Of a DNA stretch of 17,226 bases, positions 8,333 through 17,226 are shown in pieces. Each line of letters opens with the position of its first letter. Within the stretch, counting starts at the first letter, position 1. The stretch comes from Spirogloea muscicola (taxonomy: Eukaryota > Streptophyta > Zygnematophyceae > Spirogloeales > Spirogloeaceae). The position numbers were made by a program, and so were the translations under genes. Below the pieces are notes generated by a model. The model had not been told where the DNA came from and did not search any database. It saw nothing but the letters and a program-made list of their open reading frames with translations. The stretch covers positions 290,534-307,759 of the forward strand of contig WELB01000059.1 of assembly GCA_009602725.1 (NCBI GenBank), read 5' to 3'.

Positions 8333-8623
8333 ATGCCGGAGATGCAGCCGATGGACGTGACGGTGTTCTTCGCCGCGTCGCCCGAGGCGCTCCGCCCGCC
8401 GCTGCGCGGGCCCTGCGTCAAGGTGGCCACCGACGAGGACGACGACATCGACCAGGGCGCGATCATCGCCGCCGTCCTGCGCGCGCTCGGCCGCGGCGCC
8501 GAGCGCCCGCCGCCGCGCCTCCTCCTCCACGTCTCCGACCACCGCGCCGTGCCGCTGCAGCCCGGCGTCCTGCTCACCACCTCCAACGGCTGCCGGGTCA
8601 TGAACCTCCGCGTCCTCGTCCAA
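8333..8623 (+). CDS. GC-rich first exon of an unrecognised gene
   Basis: From ATG 8333 (further in-frame Met at residues 4 and 7) the frame reads 97 codons with nearly all third positions G or C and no low-complexity tract. It contains VTVFFAASPEALRPPLRG near the start, an acidic TDEDDDID loop at about residues 33-40, a predicted helix AIIAAVLRALGR, and then LLLHVSDHRAVPLQPGVLLT with GCRVMNLRVLVQ at the end. A donor follows (CAA|gtacgc at 8624). Without splicing it would run on to a TGA at 8690-8692. The alternating hydrophobic pattern suggests a small folded domain with beta strands. I do not recognise the family, and I found no downstream exon with certainty, so the gene may be truncated. 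Confidence 0.5.
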
Positions 8624-9593
8624 GTACGCCCCTCTCTCCCAGCAGCCCCCTGCCCTTCTGGCCTCGGCTCGCACGACGGCTTCTGGCTGTGAGACGCGCG
8701 CACCGCCATGGCCGCAAGAGCAACCTTGACCAACTCTCGCTTTTGCCCGTGTTTCCGCCACACCAGGACTGAGCAGTGGCGCTCTCGCTGCTGCCCGCTT
8801 GCCACAGCCTCCTTGAGAGGCACGCATGCACGAGGCGAGCCTTGTGCCAGCAGGTCACTCTGGACAGGCCAGAGTGCGCCATCGATGTACCTCCTTGCGC
8901 CCATTGGTCAAGGACCGGTGCTGGCAACAAGAATGCCAGCCATGCTGGGGGCCCACGACAACTGGCAAACCGCACTCGAGGCTCTCCAGGTCGCTCCTAC
9001 TCGGCAAACAAACAGTGTACTGACTCACAAACAGTTTACTGGCCTGCTTTGGTCCTCCCTCTCAAGCCGCACCGCGCGGCTTCCCCGTCCTCGACTTGCG
9101 GACTGGATGAGCTTTTGCTGTTAGCTCTTGATTATCGGTACTGGATTGAGAGCATGCATTCGTGCGCCAGATCTCTAAGGCCGAGCAGCTGCATTACAGC
9201 TGCAACACAAGTTACTTATCTCGCGCGGCTTTGCATATGTCCGAAAGTTCACTGTATTTTTATGCAAGCTTCTTAATGCTGCGCTGTGAAAGTTCGACAG
9301 GGCCTGACAGCACAGTGCACTGCCAGCCTCACGACCTCAAGTTTGTCCTGAGATTACAGTCCTGAGTCTTGTGTGAACTCTGCTGATGCCAATCAATCTA
9401 CCCCACCAATGGTGCTCGACATTTGAATGGGGCACTCCAGATTGTCTACTCATGTTGAGGCCAACATGTATAGCTCTTTGCTCACAAGCTGTTGCTGAGC
9501 AAGTTTCCCTAGCAATGTCAAGGACTCACTGCTGACAACCATGATGACTCAAGCTGTAAGACGTCGTAGGCAAAGATTTTACTGAACACTACA
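8624..9593. other. No assignable gene; possible downstream exons
   Basis: If the 8333 exon belongs to a live gene, its remaining exons should lie here. Open frames exist (for example 8708-9124 and 8776-9276), and acceptors such as 'ccagcag' near 8850 and 'ctccag' near 8990 are present, but no product is recognisable. From about 9130 the sequence is AT-richer and looks non-coding. Confidence 0.35.
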
Positions 9594-10278
9594 AATCATC
9601 AATGTAACAACGTGCGGATGGAATGCTTCTCAACACCATATCCAGAATATGCTGACACATAATAGAAGCATTTTGGAGACAAAACGGCATATTGATCCAT
9701 TCATAGAGAAATCCAACATCTCAATTGACCCCCCGAAAAGCGGTCTTGTGCCTGTCATAGAATGAAGTCGCCCATAAAGAAGAGGGCCTTAGGGTTTCCT
9801 GTCAAAGAAGAGGGCCTTAGGGCTTCCTGTCATAGGCTCAATATTAATTTGCTTAAACCCTTGCCTTAGGTCCAATACTGAGAAGATCTTACTGTTACCC
9901 ACACAAGCAAAATCTCCTCAGGCGTAGGCATGGGATAACGATCCAATGATGTGGAAGCATTAAGTTGACGGTAATCTCTACACATCCTTTGATCTGTCAC
10001 TTAGAATTCATTTTTCTCAACAGGTAATATTGTGGGTGCTGCGAAGGAGCTGTTAGATGGTTGTATAACCAATAGCTAGCAACTCCTGGCATTTCTTGTC
10101 TATGAAATAAGTTTCAAATTTAGACAGTGGATATCGTGAAAAGATAGGATGTCCAATTTTTTGCTAAATTTCAGAGCCATTATACGTACCCAAATCAGCC
10201 GATGAAAAAGCAAAAGCAGAGATATTGCTGTTAAGTAGTTGTAGCACATGAGCTTTGTCTCAGCAATCAGGTCAGATC
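9594..10278 (-). pseudogene. Ty3/gypsy reverse transcriptase fragment, left arm of an inverted repeat
   Basis: Read on the minus strand, this is a diverged copy of 10342-10981. It carries the sequence for the RT entry block (KKCQELLAIG), a remnant of the DYRQLN block, the LRQGF block, a KTAF-like block and a YIDD block near 9594-9605. Stop codons and indels break it throughout, and a tandem duplication (9776-9831) interrupts it before the KTAF-like block. No LTR, gag, protease, RNase H or integrase flanks it, so it cannot encode a functional element. Confidence 0.8.
9776..9831. repeat. 28-base tandem duplication inside the left RT arm
   Basis: Two adjacent 28-base units, 9776-9803 and 9804-9831, start aaagaagagggccttaggg and differ at one base (t/c at unit position 20). 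The right arm lacks it, so it arose after the two copies separated. Confidence 0.9.
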
Positions 10279-10341
10279 TCTGACAATCACAGCATACCAG
10301 GCAGGTTCATCATTCTTTGCCAGACTATCAATGGCATCTTG

Positions 10342-11013
10342 GACCTGACCTGACTGCTAACGACAAAGCTCATATGCTACAATTACATAACAGCAATCTC
10401 TCTGCTTTTGCTTTTTCATCGGCTGATTTGAGGTACGTATAACGGCTTTAAATTTCAAATTCAGCAAAAAACTGGACAGCCTATCTTTCGTCAACGACAT
10501 CCAGTGTCTAAATTGAAAATGAAACATGGACAAGAAGTGCCAAGAGTTGCTAGCTATTGGTTTGATACAACCATCTAACAGCTCCTTCACAGCACCCACA
10601 ATAACACCTGTTAAGAAGGATGAATCTGGTGATTACACAGATCGAAGGATGTGTGGAGATTATCGTCAACTAAATGCTTCCACACCATGGGATTGTTATC
10701 CCATGCCTACGCCTGAGGAGATTTTTGCTAGTGTGTGTTACAGTAAGATCTTCTCAGTATTGGACCTTAGGCAAGGGTTTAACCAAATTATATAGAGCCT
10801 GGTGACAGGCAGAAGACCGCTTTCCGGGGGTCAATCGAGGTGTTGGATTTCATTACGACATGGATCAAAATAGATCAAAACGCCGTTTAGTCTCTATAAT
10901 GCTCCTATCATGTATCAGCATGTTATACATATGGTGTAGAGAAGCATTCCATTCGCACGTTGTTACACTGATGATGTTTTAGGAGTAGACGCCCATAAGG
11001 ACTTCGGGTCCTT
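10342..11013 (+). pseudogene. Ty3/gypsy reverse transcriptase fragment, right arm of an inverted repeat
   Basis: The longest open part, 10526-10795, reads KKCQELLAIGLIQPSNSSFT, RRMCGDYRQLN, YPMPTPEEIF and FSVLDLRQGFNQI. These are the successive N-terminal and motif A blocks of Metaviridae-type RT, with the first catalytic Asp in VLDLRQ. It then breaks at a TAG (10793-10795). A frameshifted KTAFRG block follows near 10813, a NAPIMYQ-like block near 10899, and a YTDDVL block (the catalytic YxDD motif) near 10966-10983. The N-terminal lead (GQPIFRQRHPVSKL) is in another frame. Gag, protease, RNase H, integrase and LTRs are absent. It is a decayed relic. Confidence 0.85.
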
Positions 11014-11016
11014 ATG
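10994..11016. other. Perfect 9-base-pair hairpin
   Basis: cataaggac (10994-11002) and gtccttatg (11008-11016) are exact reverse complements around a 5-base ttcgg loop. It overlaps the end of the RT relic and lies about 110 bases beyond the INO80C stop codon on the minus strand, so it could also be in that gene's 3' region. Its role is unknown and chance is possible. Confidence 0.7.
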
Positions 11017-11127
11017 ACCACGTTCACACGCCAACTGCTCTTTCTATACTCACCTCCCACAATACTGCATAACTTGCAGTGTGTTCCAGTTTGTGCCACA
11101 TCTACTATGTACATGCTATAAGTCCTC

Positions 11128-12079
11128 TTACTTGAGGTCTAACTCTGCTTTGCGGATTGACAGGAAGCCCTGCACCATCTCATCAGGCAAAGAACGTGCA
11201 AGCTTGAAGGTCTCCACGTTGCAGTACCGCAGCTTCGTCTTGGGGTCCATGTAGGGAGCCTGTGGACCAGCTCGAGTAAAGCTGCCGCTAAGCACCAGAG
11301 AGCATAAGTGGCCTTGCTGAGGGCCTCAAATGCGAAGTACAGAGATTGCAGTTACTAGAAATTGCAGATGCCTCTGACTACAGTCGTCAGTGGAGGGCGA
11401 CAGATACCAGCAACATGAGTCTGGTGAATAGAAACTACACATGCCTGAAACTCCAATTGACAGTGCAGAACGGTAATCTAGCAAACTCAATGAGCACACA
11501 CAGACGGGGCAACTTGGTAGACCAGCAGTCCAGAACAGGCTCTCAGCCAGGTTGGTTGTAAATCAGGAGTCCGGATTGGTCTGACCTCAAAGCCAGTGAG
11601 GTCGCAGTACTTCTTGGCTGGATACATGGATGGCGGCGACTCGATGCTCACATCTGCAGGCTAGCACAGGACGGCGAGGAACTCAGCAGCCTCGCGCTGG
11701 CGAAGGCGGAGGCTCGGCAGAGCACCCAACTGCTGGAGTCGGCTGACCTTGCAAGGAGCACCGGCCGCGGCGCGGCAGAGCAGCAGTCAGGGACCAGCCT
11801 GCGGCAAGGGCCCCGACCAAGCTGCGCATGCAGCGAGTGCTGGAAGGCGAGACGTCAAGACTGAGGAAGTAGAGGGCGTCTGTGCTCACAGGTGGGCTGC
11901 CCGGGAGGCAGGAGGTGGAAGCTCTCGGCCTGGAGCAGCTGCTTGAGGTGCTTCCAGCGCGCCGCCGCGCCGGCCTTGGAGATCCGCGCCGACGCCTGCG
12001 ACGCCTTGAACGGCAGCACTGCCGGCACCACCGCCGCGGCCGGCAGCGCCGCCGCCGTNGTCGAGCGGCGCCGCTTCAT
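11128..12079 (-). CDS. INO80C: INO80 chromatin-remodelling complex subunit C (IES6-like, YL1 C-terminal domain)
   Basis: Three exons: 12079-11890, 11653-11586 and 11259-11128 (TAA at 11128-11130). Phases match exactly (CCC ACC T|gtgagc, cag|AT GTG; GAG|gtcaga, cacag|GCT) and give 129 residues, close to the plant subunit's usual size of about 125. Exon 1 ends RWKHLKQLLQAESFHLLPPG. Exon 2 reads VSIESPPSMYPAKKYCDLTG. Exon 3 begins APYMDPKTKLRYCNVETFKL. This is the YL1-C signature (PP(S/T)..P.K.YCD.TGF.APY.DP.T.LRY). IES6 pairs with ARP5 in the nuclear INO80 remodeller and helps it engage nucleosomes. I chose ATG 12079; an in-frame ATG at 12151 would add 24 Arg/Pro-rich residues. The N at 12059 falls in a Thr codon wobble (ACN). 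No defect is visible, so the gene looks functional. Confidence 0.92.
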
Positions 12080-13193
12080 GCGGCGGCGCCCGCGGCGCTG
12101 GCCTGGGGCCGGGGGCTGGCGGCGGGGAGGGGACGGCGCGCTGGTGCGCACGAAACCCTGAACCCTGAACTAATCCATGACCCATTACATATTCATGTAC
12201 TGGCTGCGATAGGCCAGCCCAAACGACACAGCTCTTCGGTCCTGCCTTGTGTTGAATTAGCTATCTTTGTCTTCCAATGGAAGAAAGAGAGAGATGCGGC
12301 TGCTGATATTAAAAGAATCGGCTGTGAAATGCCAGCCAGATGCATACAGGTGTTCAAAACTGGAAGAAAGGAGGAATTGATCGCTCTTCCAGAGGATATG
12401 GGGCTCAGAGGCTTCCCAGGTTGAGCCCCGCGCCAGCGCCGCCCAGCTTGCGGCTCCGCGCACTGCATGTCGTGCAAGCCACCCAGGATTCCCCATGTGC
12501 TCTTGGCTTGCTTTTGCAAGCAGCGCTGGACGATGCAGCGGCTTCTTTTCCGTGGTGCGCCTCATGGTTGTCCGCTTCCCTCTGCCTCTCTGGCTGCGAC
12601 TCCCGAGTGGTCGTCTCTGAAAGCCACTTCCCTAAGTAGCTCCGCAAAGCGCTTAACCATGCTCTGCTTGCCCCACTACTACCAATGCTTTGGTGGGCCC
12701 ATACCCGCCGTGAGAGCCGCAGTCCCCTGGAACGAGCCACTTCTGCGCTGCATGCACGTGGCTGGCCTGTTTCCAATATCGGCAGACGTTGCCTCTTGTT
12801 GGACCCTTGAGCAACCCCCACCAGCTGCCTTCCTCTGGCGTTCACAATGCTCCCGAACCCATCCTCCACATCAAGACAAGCTCCTCTTTCCCTCTTTGGC
12901 ATGCGTGCGCAAAACTGACACCTCCTCGTGACCTCATCCAGCGCTCTCACTGACCTCGGGGGCTAACCAGCAAAGCATCCTACCACAGATTCCCTGTCCA
13001 TTTATCGCTCCATGGTGGCCACGACTGGCCGGGCCGTGCCTGACTCGGATGTGCGAGCTTTGGTGCGAGCCGCCTCGTGGAGCTGCAGCTGACAGAACGA
13101 GCCAGCATTTAGTTGCCGCCAACAATCTTGGCAGCTGTGAAGCCTTCAGGCTGCGGCCTCCAACAGCTGCCACTTTGTCAAGTAATCCTCAAC
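12080..13193. other. Intergenic region between PSMD5-like and INO80C genes, with repeat copies
   Basis: It holds core hairpins of the repeat family at 12201-12220 and 12319-12338 and a weak plus-orientation relic near 12735-12775 ('gagccacttct', 'gtggctggcctg'). It must also contain the INO80C promoter and the PSMD5-like 3' UTR. Open frames at 12405-12950 on both strands show no domain and are likely chance. Confidence 0.5.
12296..12355 (+). repeat. Direct repeat copy B, upstream of INO80C
   Basis: Matches 8166-8222 from gcggctgctgatattaaa to atgcatacagg-tgttc, same orientation, with small indels around the centre. It lies about 220 bases upstream of the INO80C start. It contains a core hairpin of the family (12319-12338). 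Confidence 0.8.
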
Positions 13194-16100
13194 TCAGAGA
13201 ACACATGCAGATGTCATGTGCGCATCTCGGCCCTGGAAAGCAAGACCGACCTCGTCCACCACGTGCTGTGGAAGTTGCACGGACCCACCCTCAAGCGCTG
13301 CTGCTGCAGCAAAAGCAACCGCCTGGCAGGCCGACTGCCGCAGCTGGAAGTCTGCAGTCGCCAAGGAAAATCACCATGGGATTACCCAATAATCAGATAG
13401 ACCAAGAATTCAAAGCGCACAGAGGCCATGCTGTTCAGGTTACCAGGGCCTTGGAAAGAGTCAAGAGTTGTTACCTTTAATGGAAACTTCCACCTGCGGC
13501 TTTGTGAGCGTGTCAAGCAGCGTCCGACTCGAACAGATGTCCATTACTGCCCACGTCCGATACACCAATGCTGTAAGGAGCCGATATCCCTGGACAGCAT
13601 ACACTATTTGCGACGCTGAGGATTCGATATAGCAATAGGTAGTGCACGTATCCACCGGAGCCATTGCTACGTTCTGCACGTACGATTGCATGTGTGAATG
13701 TACGTCTGGTTAACAATCCTGGTGCTGGTCGTCAGCCATCTTAAGAACTCACAGCATGAGAAGACTCTGACGACGGCTGCCGCACCAGGCTCTCCAGAGC
13801 TCCCTGCGCCACAGTTTCAAGCAGTCAGTCCTATTACATGTCTTGGAAGCGGTCACGAGGGTCTTGGATTAGGCTAGTGCGAGCTGCCATCACTCTCGTT
13901 GAGCACCTTACCCCCAGCGTCAATGGCCCAGGCCCGGCAGTGGCTGCAGAGTAAATGGCATCTTGTAAGACGGCCTCGGCATCAGCCTTCAGAAGCTTTG
14001 CACCATCCTCCCGATAGTAACCAGCAATGGAGCTAAGTGCATCCACTGCAGCCTAAGCAGAAGCAAACCGAAAGTGAAAGCAGTCAGGAGAAGTGTCGCT
14101 TTTTCAGCGGCAAAGCATCTGAAAGCATCACAGCTACAGCTGGGCCGGTGGAACATGAAGCTTGTGGCACCAAGGGTGAGCCAGATCTGAGGCAGTGAAG
14201 GATGGTCAAGGGGCAGCTTCATTCCACATATTTGTGAGTGGTAAGTGAAACGAAGCGACCAGGATGCTTGCCCACCAGACGATGCGTGTCCAGATTGGAC
14301 TTAAAAGCGGCAACTGAGACCTGGCGGACGAGCCTGCCAGGAGGAACCAGAAGGAGCTCTGCACTCTGAGCAGCTGCACCCAACTTGTATGTCAGACTCC
14401 ATCTTGTTTGCCATGATACATTTCACATAACCTCCGAATCTCCAAAGATATGGTATTCCTGACCAGCCCAAACAAAGTGCCAGCGTGGCGCTGTGGAATC
14501 CACGCAAATTGCAAATCTTCCACTCACCCTTTGCAATCTGCTCGATGGCGTCAAAGGTAGCCTGCTCTAATGTCAAGGTAGGTTGCTCAATCTCATTTCC
14601 CGCTTGTGATTGCACGATGCAGGCTTCCATGGCTTGCACTACCGCCTGTGCATCTGCACCAGAGGCGAAGGTAAGTCATATATAGCCAGCATGCGCCCAC
14701 TTGCTATTTATCCTGACAACGGCGGCCTGATCCAGTAAGTCAGAAGTGGGAAGGTCACTTGCTCTTGGCTGTTTGCGAGTGACACCTCAAAGAAATCTAC
14801 CTCCTGCTGTGCGTCATCAAGCAGCCCACCTCCTACCTGATGTACTTGGACCAGATGGTGCATCCAGAGGCATAGACAGGAGACGAGCGGCTATAAGGAG
14901 GGCATGTATGCGTATTAACTCGTCTTCGTCCTTGTCCCTGCAAACACCTTCGCCATGAGCTGGACCTTCACTGGTATCCGTCCCATGATCTCACAATCAC
15001 TTCAACATGTGCACCGGCACTTGTTCCTGGTGCTGTGTTTGCCAGAGGCAATGCACTGGTCTGGTCGTTTTTCACAGATGTACCTCCACTTTGTATGCAA
15101 CTTCAGGGTATTGCAGATCGCATAGCAACATGGTGTGCATGCTCACCGACCTCAAGATGACAGCCAGGCGCTGAGTGAGGTCCGCAGCTGCAACAATTCT
15201 AGCTCCAATCGTAGTGCTCGCCAGCTGCAATGTGGACAACAGATGCAAGCACAGCAATCCAGTGTAGCTTAGAAAGTGCAATGTGTGCCCGCTTGGATTA
15301 AGCAAGGGGGCCATTGACAGCTTTGACCACTCCCTCACTTCAACCCCTGTCACATTGAAGCAGGATTGACTCAACTACCTTGCTGTCAATTCTTACTAGC
15401 GCACTTTGTGCTGACAGGAGCAATCTGTGACGTTCCAGCATGCAAGGTGGCAAGACCAGCAGACCTGAGACCAGCAGTTCCTAAGTACATGTCACCGACT
15501 GGGATCCCAACAAGATGGTCTGAGAAGGGCAGACCTGTCCAAGCAGTTCCAGAGTGGCTACACGGGCGAGGATGTCGTCCGAGTCCTCAAGGTCCCGAAC
15601 GGCGGCTGCCGATATACCAGCGTCTCTAACAGCAGCCGCAGCTTCCTCCGACACGCTTGCTAGCGAGGCAGCTGCCTCCAAGGCTCTCAAGCGCACCTGA
15701 CACCAACCTCCCAAGCTGCTGCTCGCCTCAATATAATCTGAAGATGAACGACTCGAGGGCAAGGCACCTTTGACCAGCTTTGAGAGATTTTTGGCTGATG
15801 GGATGAGGTCGTCCAGATAGCGGCAGCGGGATATGGTCGGCTCACCGTCACCGGACCAGTAATCGCCATGTCGGTCAAGGTGTTGACTTCGCTCTCCATG
15901 GGGAACAACTCCGCCTGCGGGTGGGCACATACCATGACATCAAAGACAGGTGAGATGGCTTTCCTGGCCACATCGATGCTGCAGTGGGACTCCCAACCCC
16001 ATACTTACCCTTGTGCCAAAAGTGCAGGCAGAAGCGACCAAATCACATTTGTGCATGCTGCCAAGCGGCTGGCAGGGGGGAAGAGAGTCACCAGGCCCTC

Positions 16101-17226
16101 AGGCGACCGCGCCAGCTGCTGCACAACCCGAAGGGCAGCGGCAGCGACTGACGGACTCCTGCCTCACACGTCGCGAAAGCAGCATGTGAGCACAGTCGGC
16201 ATTCAGTAAAGGAACGTCGTCTGCGCATATCGACAGAGAGCTCAAAAGGGGTGCGTGAGTCTGGGCAGGCCTTGATGATGCAACGGGGCATCTGTAGAGA
16301 ACCCACTCGTCTGCCAGCGTCCTGAGGACAGGCTCCCGCAGGCGGGCTGAGGCGAATGCATGCACGGCTTCACCCCCGTCCGACTCACTGCTGGTCAGCA
16401 GCCGCGACACCTGCAGTGGCAACACGATCCTTGGATCCACGCTGCAGCTGACTGGCAGGCACGCAGAGCATGGCCCTTGCAGGCAGTGCTGAAGCGAGGA
16501 TCTGACACAGAGCTGGGTGGCGGTAGCTCGCACCGCAGAGCACGAGAGCTGGCGCACGGCGGGCGAGGGCGAGCGCAGGCCGGCCTCTGCAAAGGGCTGC
16601 CAGGCGCTCCCGCCGCACAGGCTGCGGCTTCAGGCACTGCCACCGGATTCATCCCATCGCGCTCGACTGCAAACCAGTGCAGTCGAGACTGGCACCAGGA
16701 CGTTGGGATCTCTCTATCAATCTCATTCGCACACCAATTAGTGGTTACAGACTCAATTACAGCCGAGGTTTCATAAGTAGATGGGAGCTTGGTCCCGGAG
16801 GAAGGCGGGCCAGCTGACGAGGGACGGCGGCAGGAGGGAGGCGCCGTGGGGCGTGGCGAAGAGCCGCTCCAGCACCGCCACGGTCGCGTCCTCCACCCCG
16901 GGCGCGTCCACGTCCCCCGCCAGCAGCCTGGCCGGCACACGCCGCCGCCGCCGCCGCCGCGGATGAGCTGACTCCTGCGAGCGAGACGAGGCCCGACAGG
17001 CACGACTGGCCGCAGGCGGGGCTGGCGCCAGCGAAGGCTAGCCCAGCGCGACGCTGTGGGAGAAGCCCTTGCGGGCACTGGCGCACCGGAAGATGAGCGG
17101 CAGGGGCCACAGCGCCAGCAGCGCCCGGCCGGCGTCGTCCACCGCCGCGGCTGCGCAGCGGCAGCGAGGCAAGAGCTCAGGCGCGGGCGCCGTGGACGGC
17201 AGGGGAGGCGCGGCGGCGCCGGCGGC
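13194..17226 (-). CDS. PSMD5: PSMD5-like 26S proteasome assembly chaperone (ARM-repeat protein), 5'-partial
   Basis: Fourteen exons join in frame: 17226-17087 (open to the window edge), 16927-16819, 16596-16534, 16410-16307, 16158-16009, about 15715-15535, 15224-15151, 14937-14837, 14653-14528, 14373-14276, 14052-13912, 13803-13753, 13589-13475 and 13351-13194 (TGA 13194-13196). All introns are GT-AG, 108-310 bases. They give about 536 residues, near the family's 500-530. Family-like blocks in order are WPLPLIF, VLERLFATPHGASLLPPSL, PFAEAGLRSPSPAVRQLSCS, LRALEAAASLA, ARVATLELLGQ, IRIHALLIAARLLSM, AFKSNLDTHRLAAVDALSSI and GYRLLTALVYRTWAVMDICS. The protein is alpha-helical (ARM/HEAT). PSMD5/S5b binds RPT1 during assembly of the 19S base in cytosol and nucleus. 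The exon 5/6 acceptor is uncertain, since several in-phase AGs lie at 15715-15725. The start codon lies beyond the window. Confidence 0.8.
16941..16960 (-). repeat. GCC/GGC run in the first seen PSMD5-like intron
   Basis: A trinucleotide run sits about 15 bases upstream of the exon acceptor at 16928-16929, where a polypyrimidine tract would normally be. Read on the minus strand it is GGC-rich, which could weaken this splice site. Confidence 0.6.

Noticed and set aside
12405-12950. 181-codon minus-strand frame between the two recognised genes
   Set aside because: No domain; it overlaps an equally long plus-strand frame and contains a decayed repeat copy.
15145-15151. Alternative donor gtgagc at 15146 for PSMD5-like exon 7
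   Set aside because: It resembles the consensus better but breaks the frame with exon 8; the donor at 15150 (AG|gtcggt) keeps it.
16597-17086. Exon-1 disruption making the PSMD5-like gene a pseudogene
   Set aside because: The interruptions are explained by two GT-AG introns (16928-17086 and 16597-16818) whose phases restore the frame exactly.
1-17226. tRNA, rRNA genes or CRISPR arrays
   Set aside because: No cloverleaf with a GGTTCGA-type box, no rRNA-like block and no regularly spaced direct repeats were seen.
1-17226. Assignment to a grass genome from GCC-rich leaders
   Set aside because: INO80C and PSMD5-like exons are intact but too diverged from remembered grass proteins to be grass orthologues.

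Overview
The window is eukaryotic nuclear DNA from the green (plant) lineage. The evidence is spliceosomal genes with GT-AG introns of about 100-310 bases, very GC-rich first exons grading into more balanced downstream exons, decayed retroelement pieces, and one gene of what I take to be a plant-specific family. The two genes I can place best (INO80C/IES6-like and PSMD5-like) are intact but, compared with my memory of flowering-plant proteins, clearly diverged. I therefore favour a streptophyte alga or another non-flowering member of the green lineage over a grass, although the GCC-rich leaders look grass-like. This placement is inference.

Layout from left to right. Positions 1-1214: a GC-rich possible gene on the plus strand that ends in a Gly-His-His-Pro heptad repeat. 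Positions 1740-2725: fragments of a reverse-transcriptase-type retroelement C-terminus on both strands. Positions 2820-3700: copies of a hairpin-containing repeat flanking a fragment that weakly resembles an FAD-dependent monooxygenase. Positions 4189-5978, minus strand: a four-exon gene of an uncharacterised plant family (GGSRRKL / RQRQYFEHKR / VEGLGEV signatures). Positions 6190-8230: a dense array of the same hairpin repeat, including a foldback. Positions 8333-8623, plus strand: a GC-rich first exon that I cannot assign. Positions 9594-11013: two copies of a Ty3/gypsy RT fragment as a long inverted repeat. Positions 11128-12079, minus strand: a complete three-exon INO80 complex subunit C gene. 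Positions 13194-17226, minus strand: a PSMD5-like 26S proteasome base-assembly chaperone gene, 14 exons, with its 5' end cut by the window edge.

INO80C (chromatin remodelling) and PSMD5 (proteasome assembly) lie in tandem on the minus strand about 1.1 kb apart. Nothing indicates that they act together; they look like independent housekeeping genes among repeats. The unusual parts of the window are the hairpin-repeat family that recurs upstream of or between genes, the inverted RT duplication, and the unassigned GC-rich exons.
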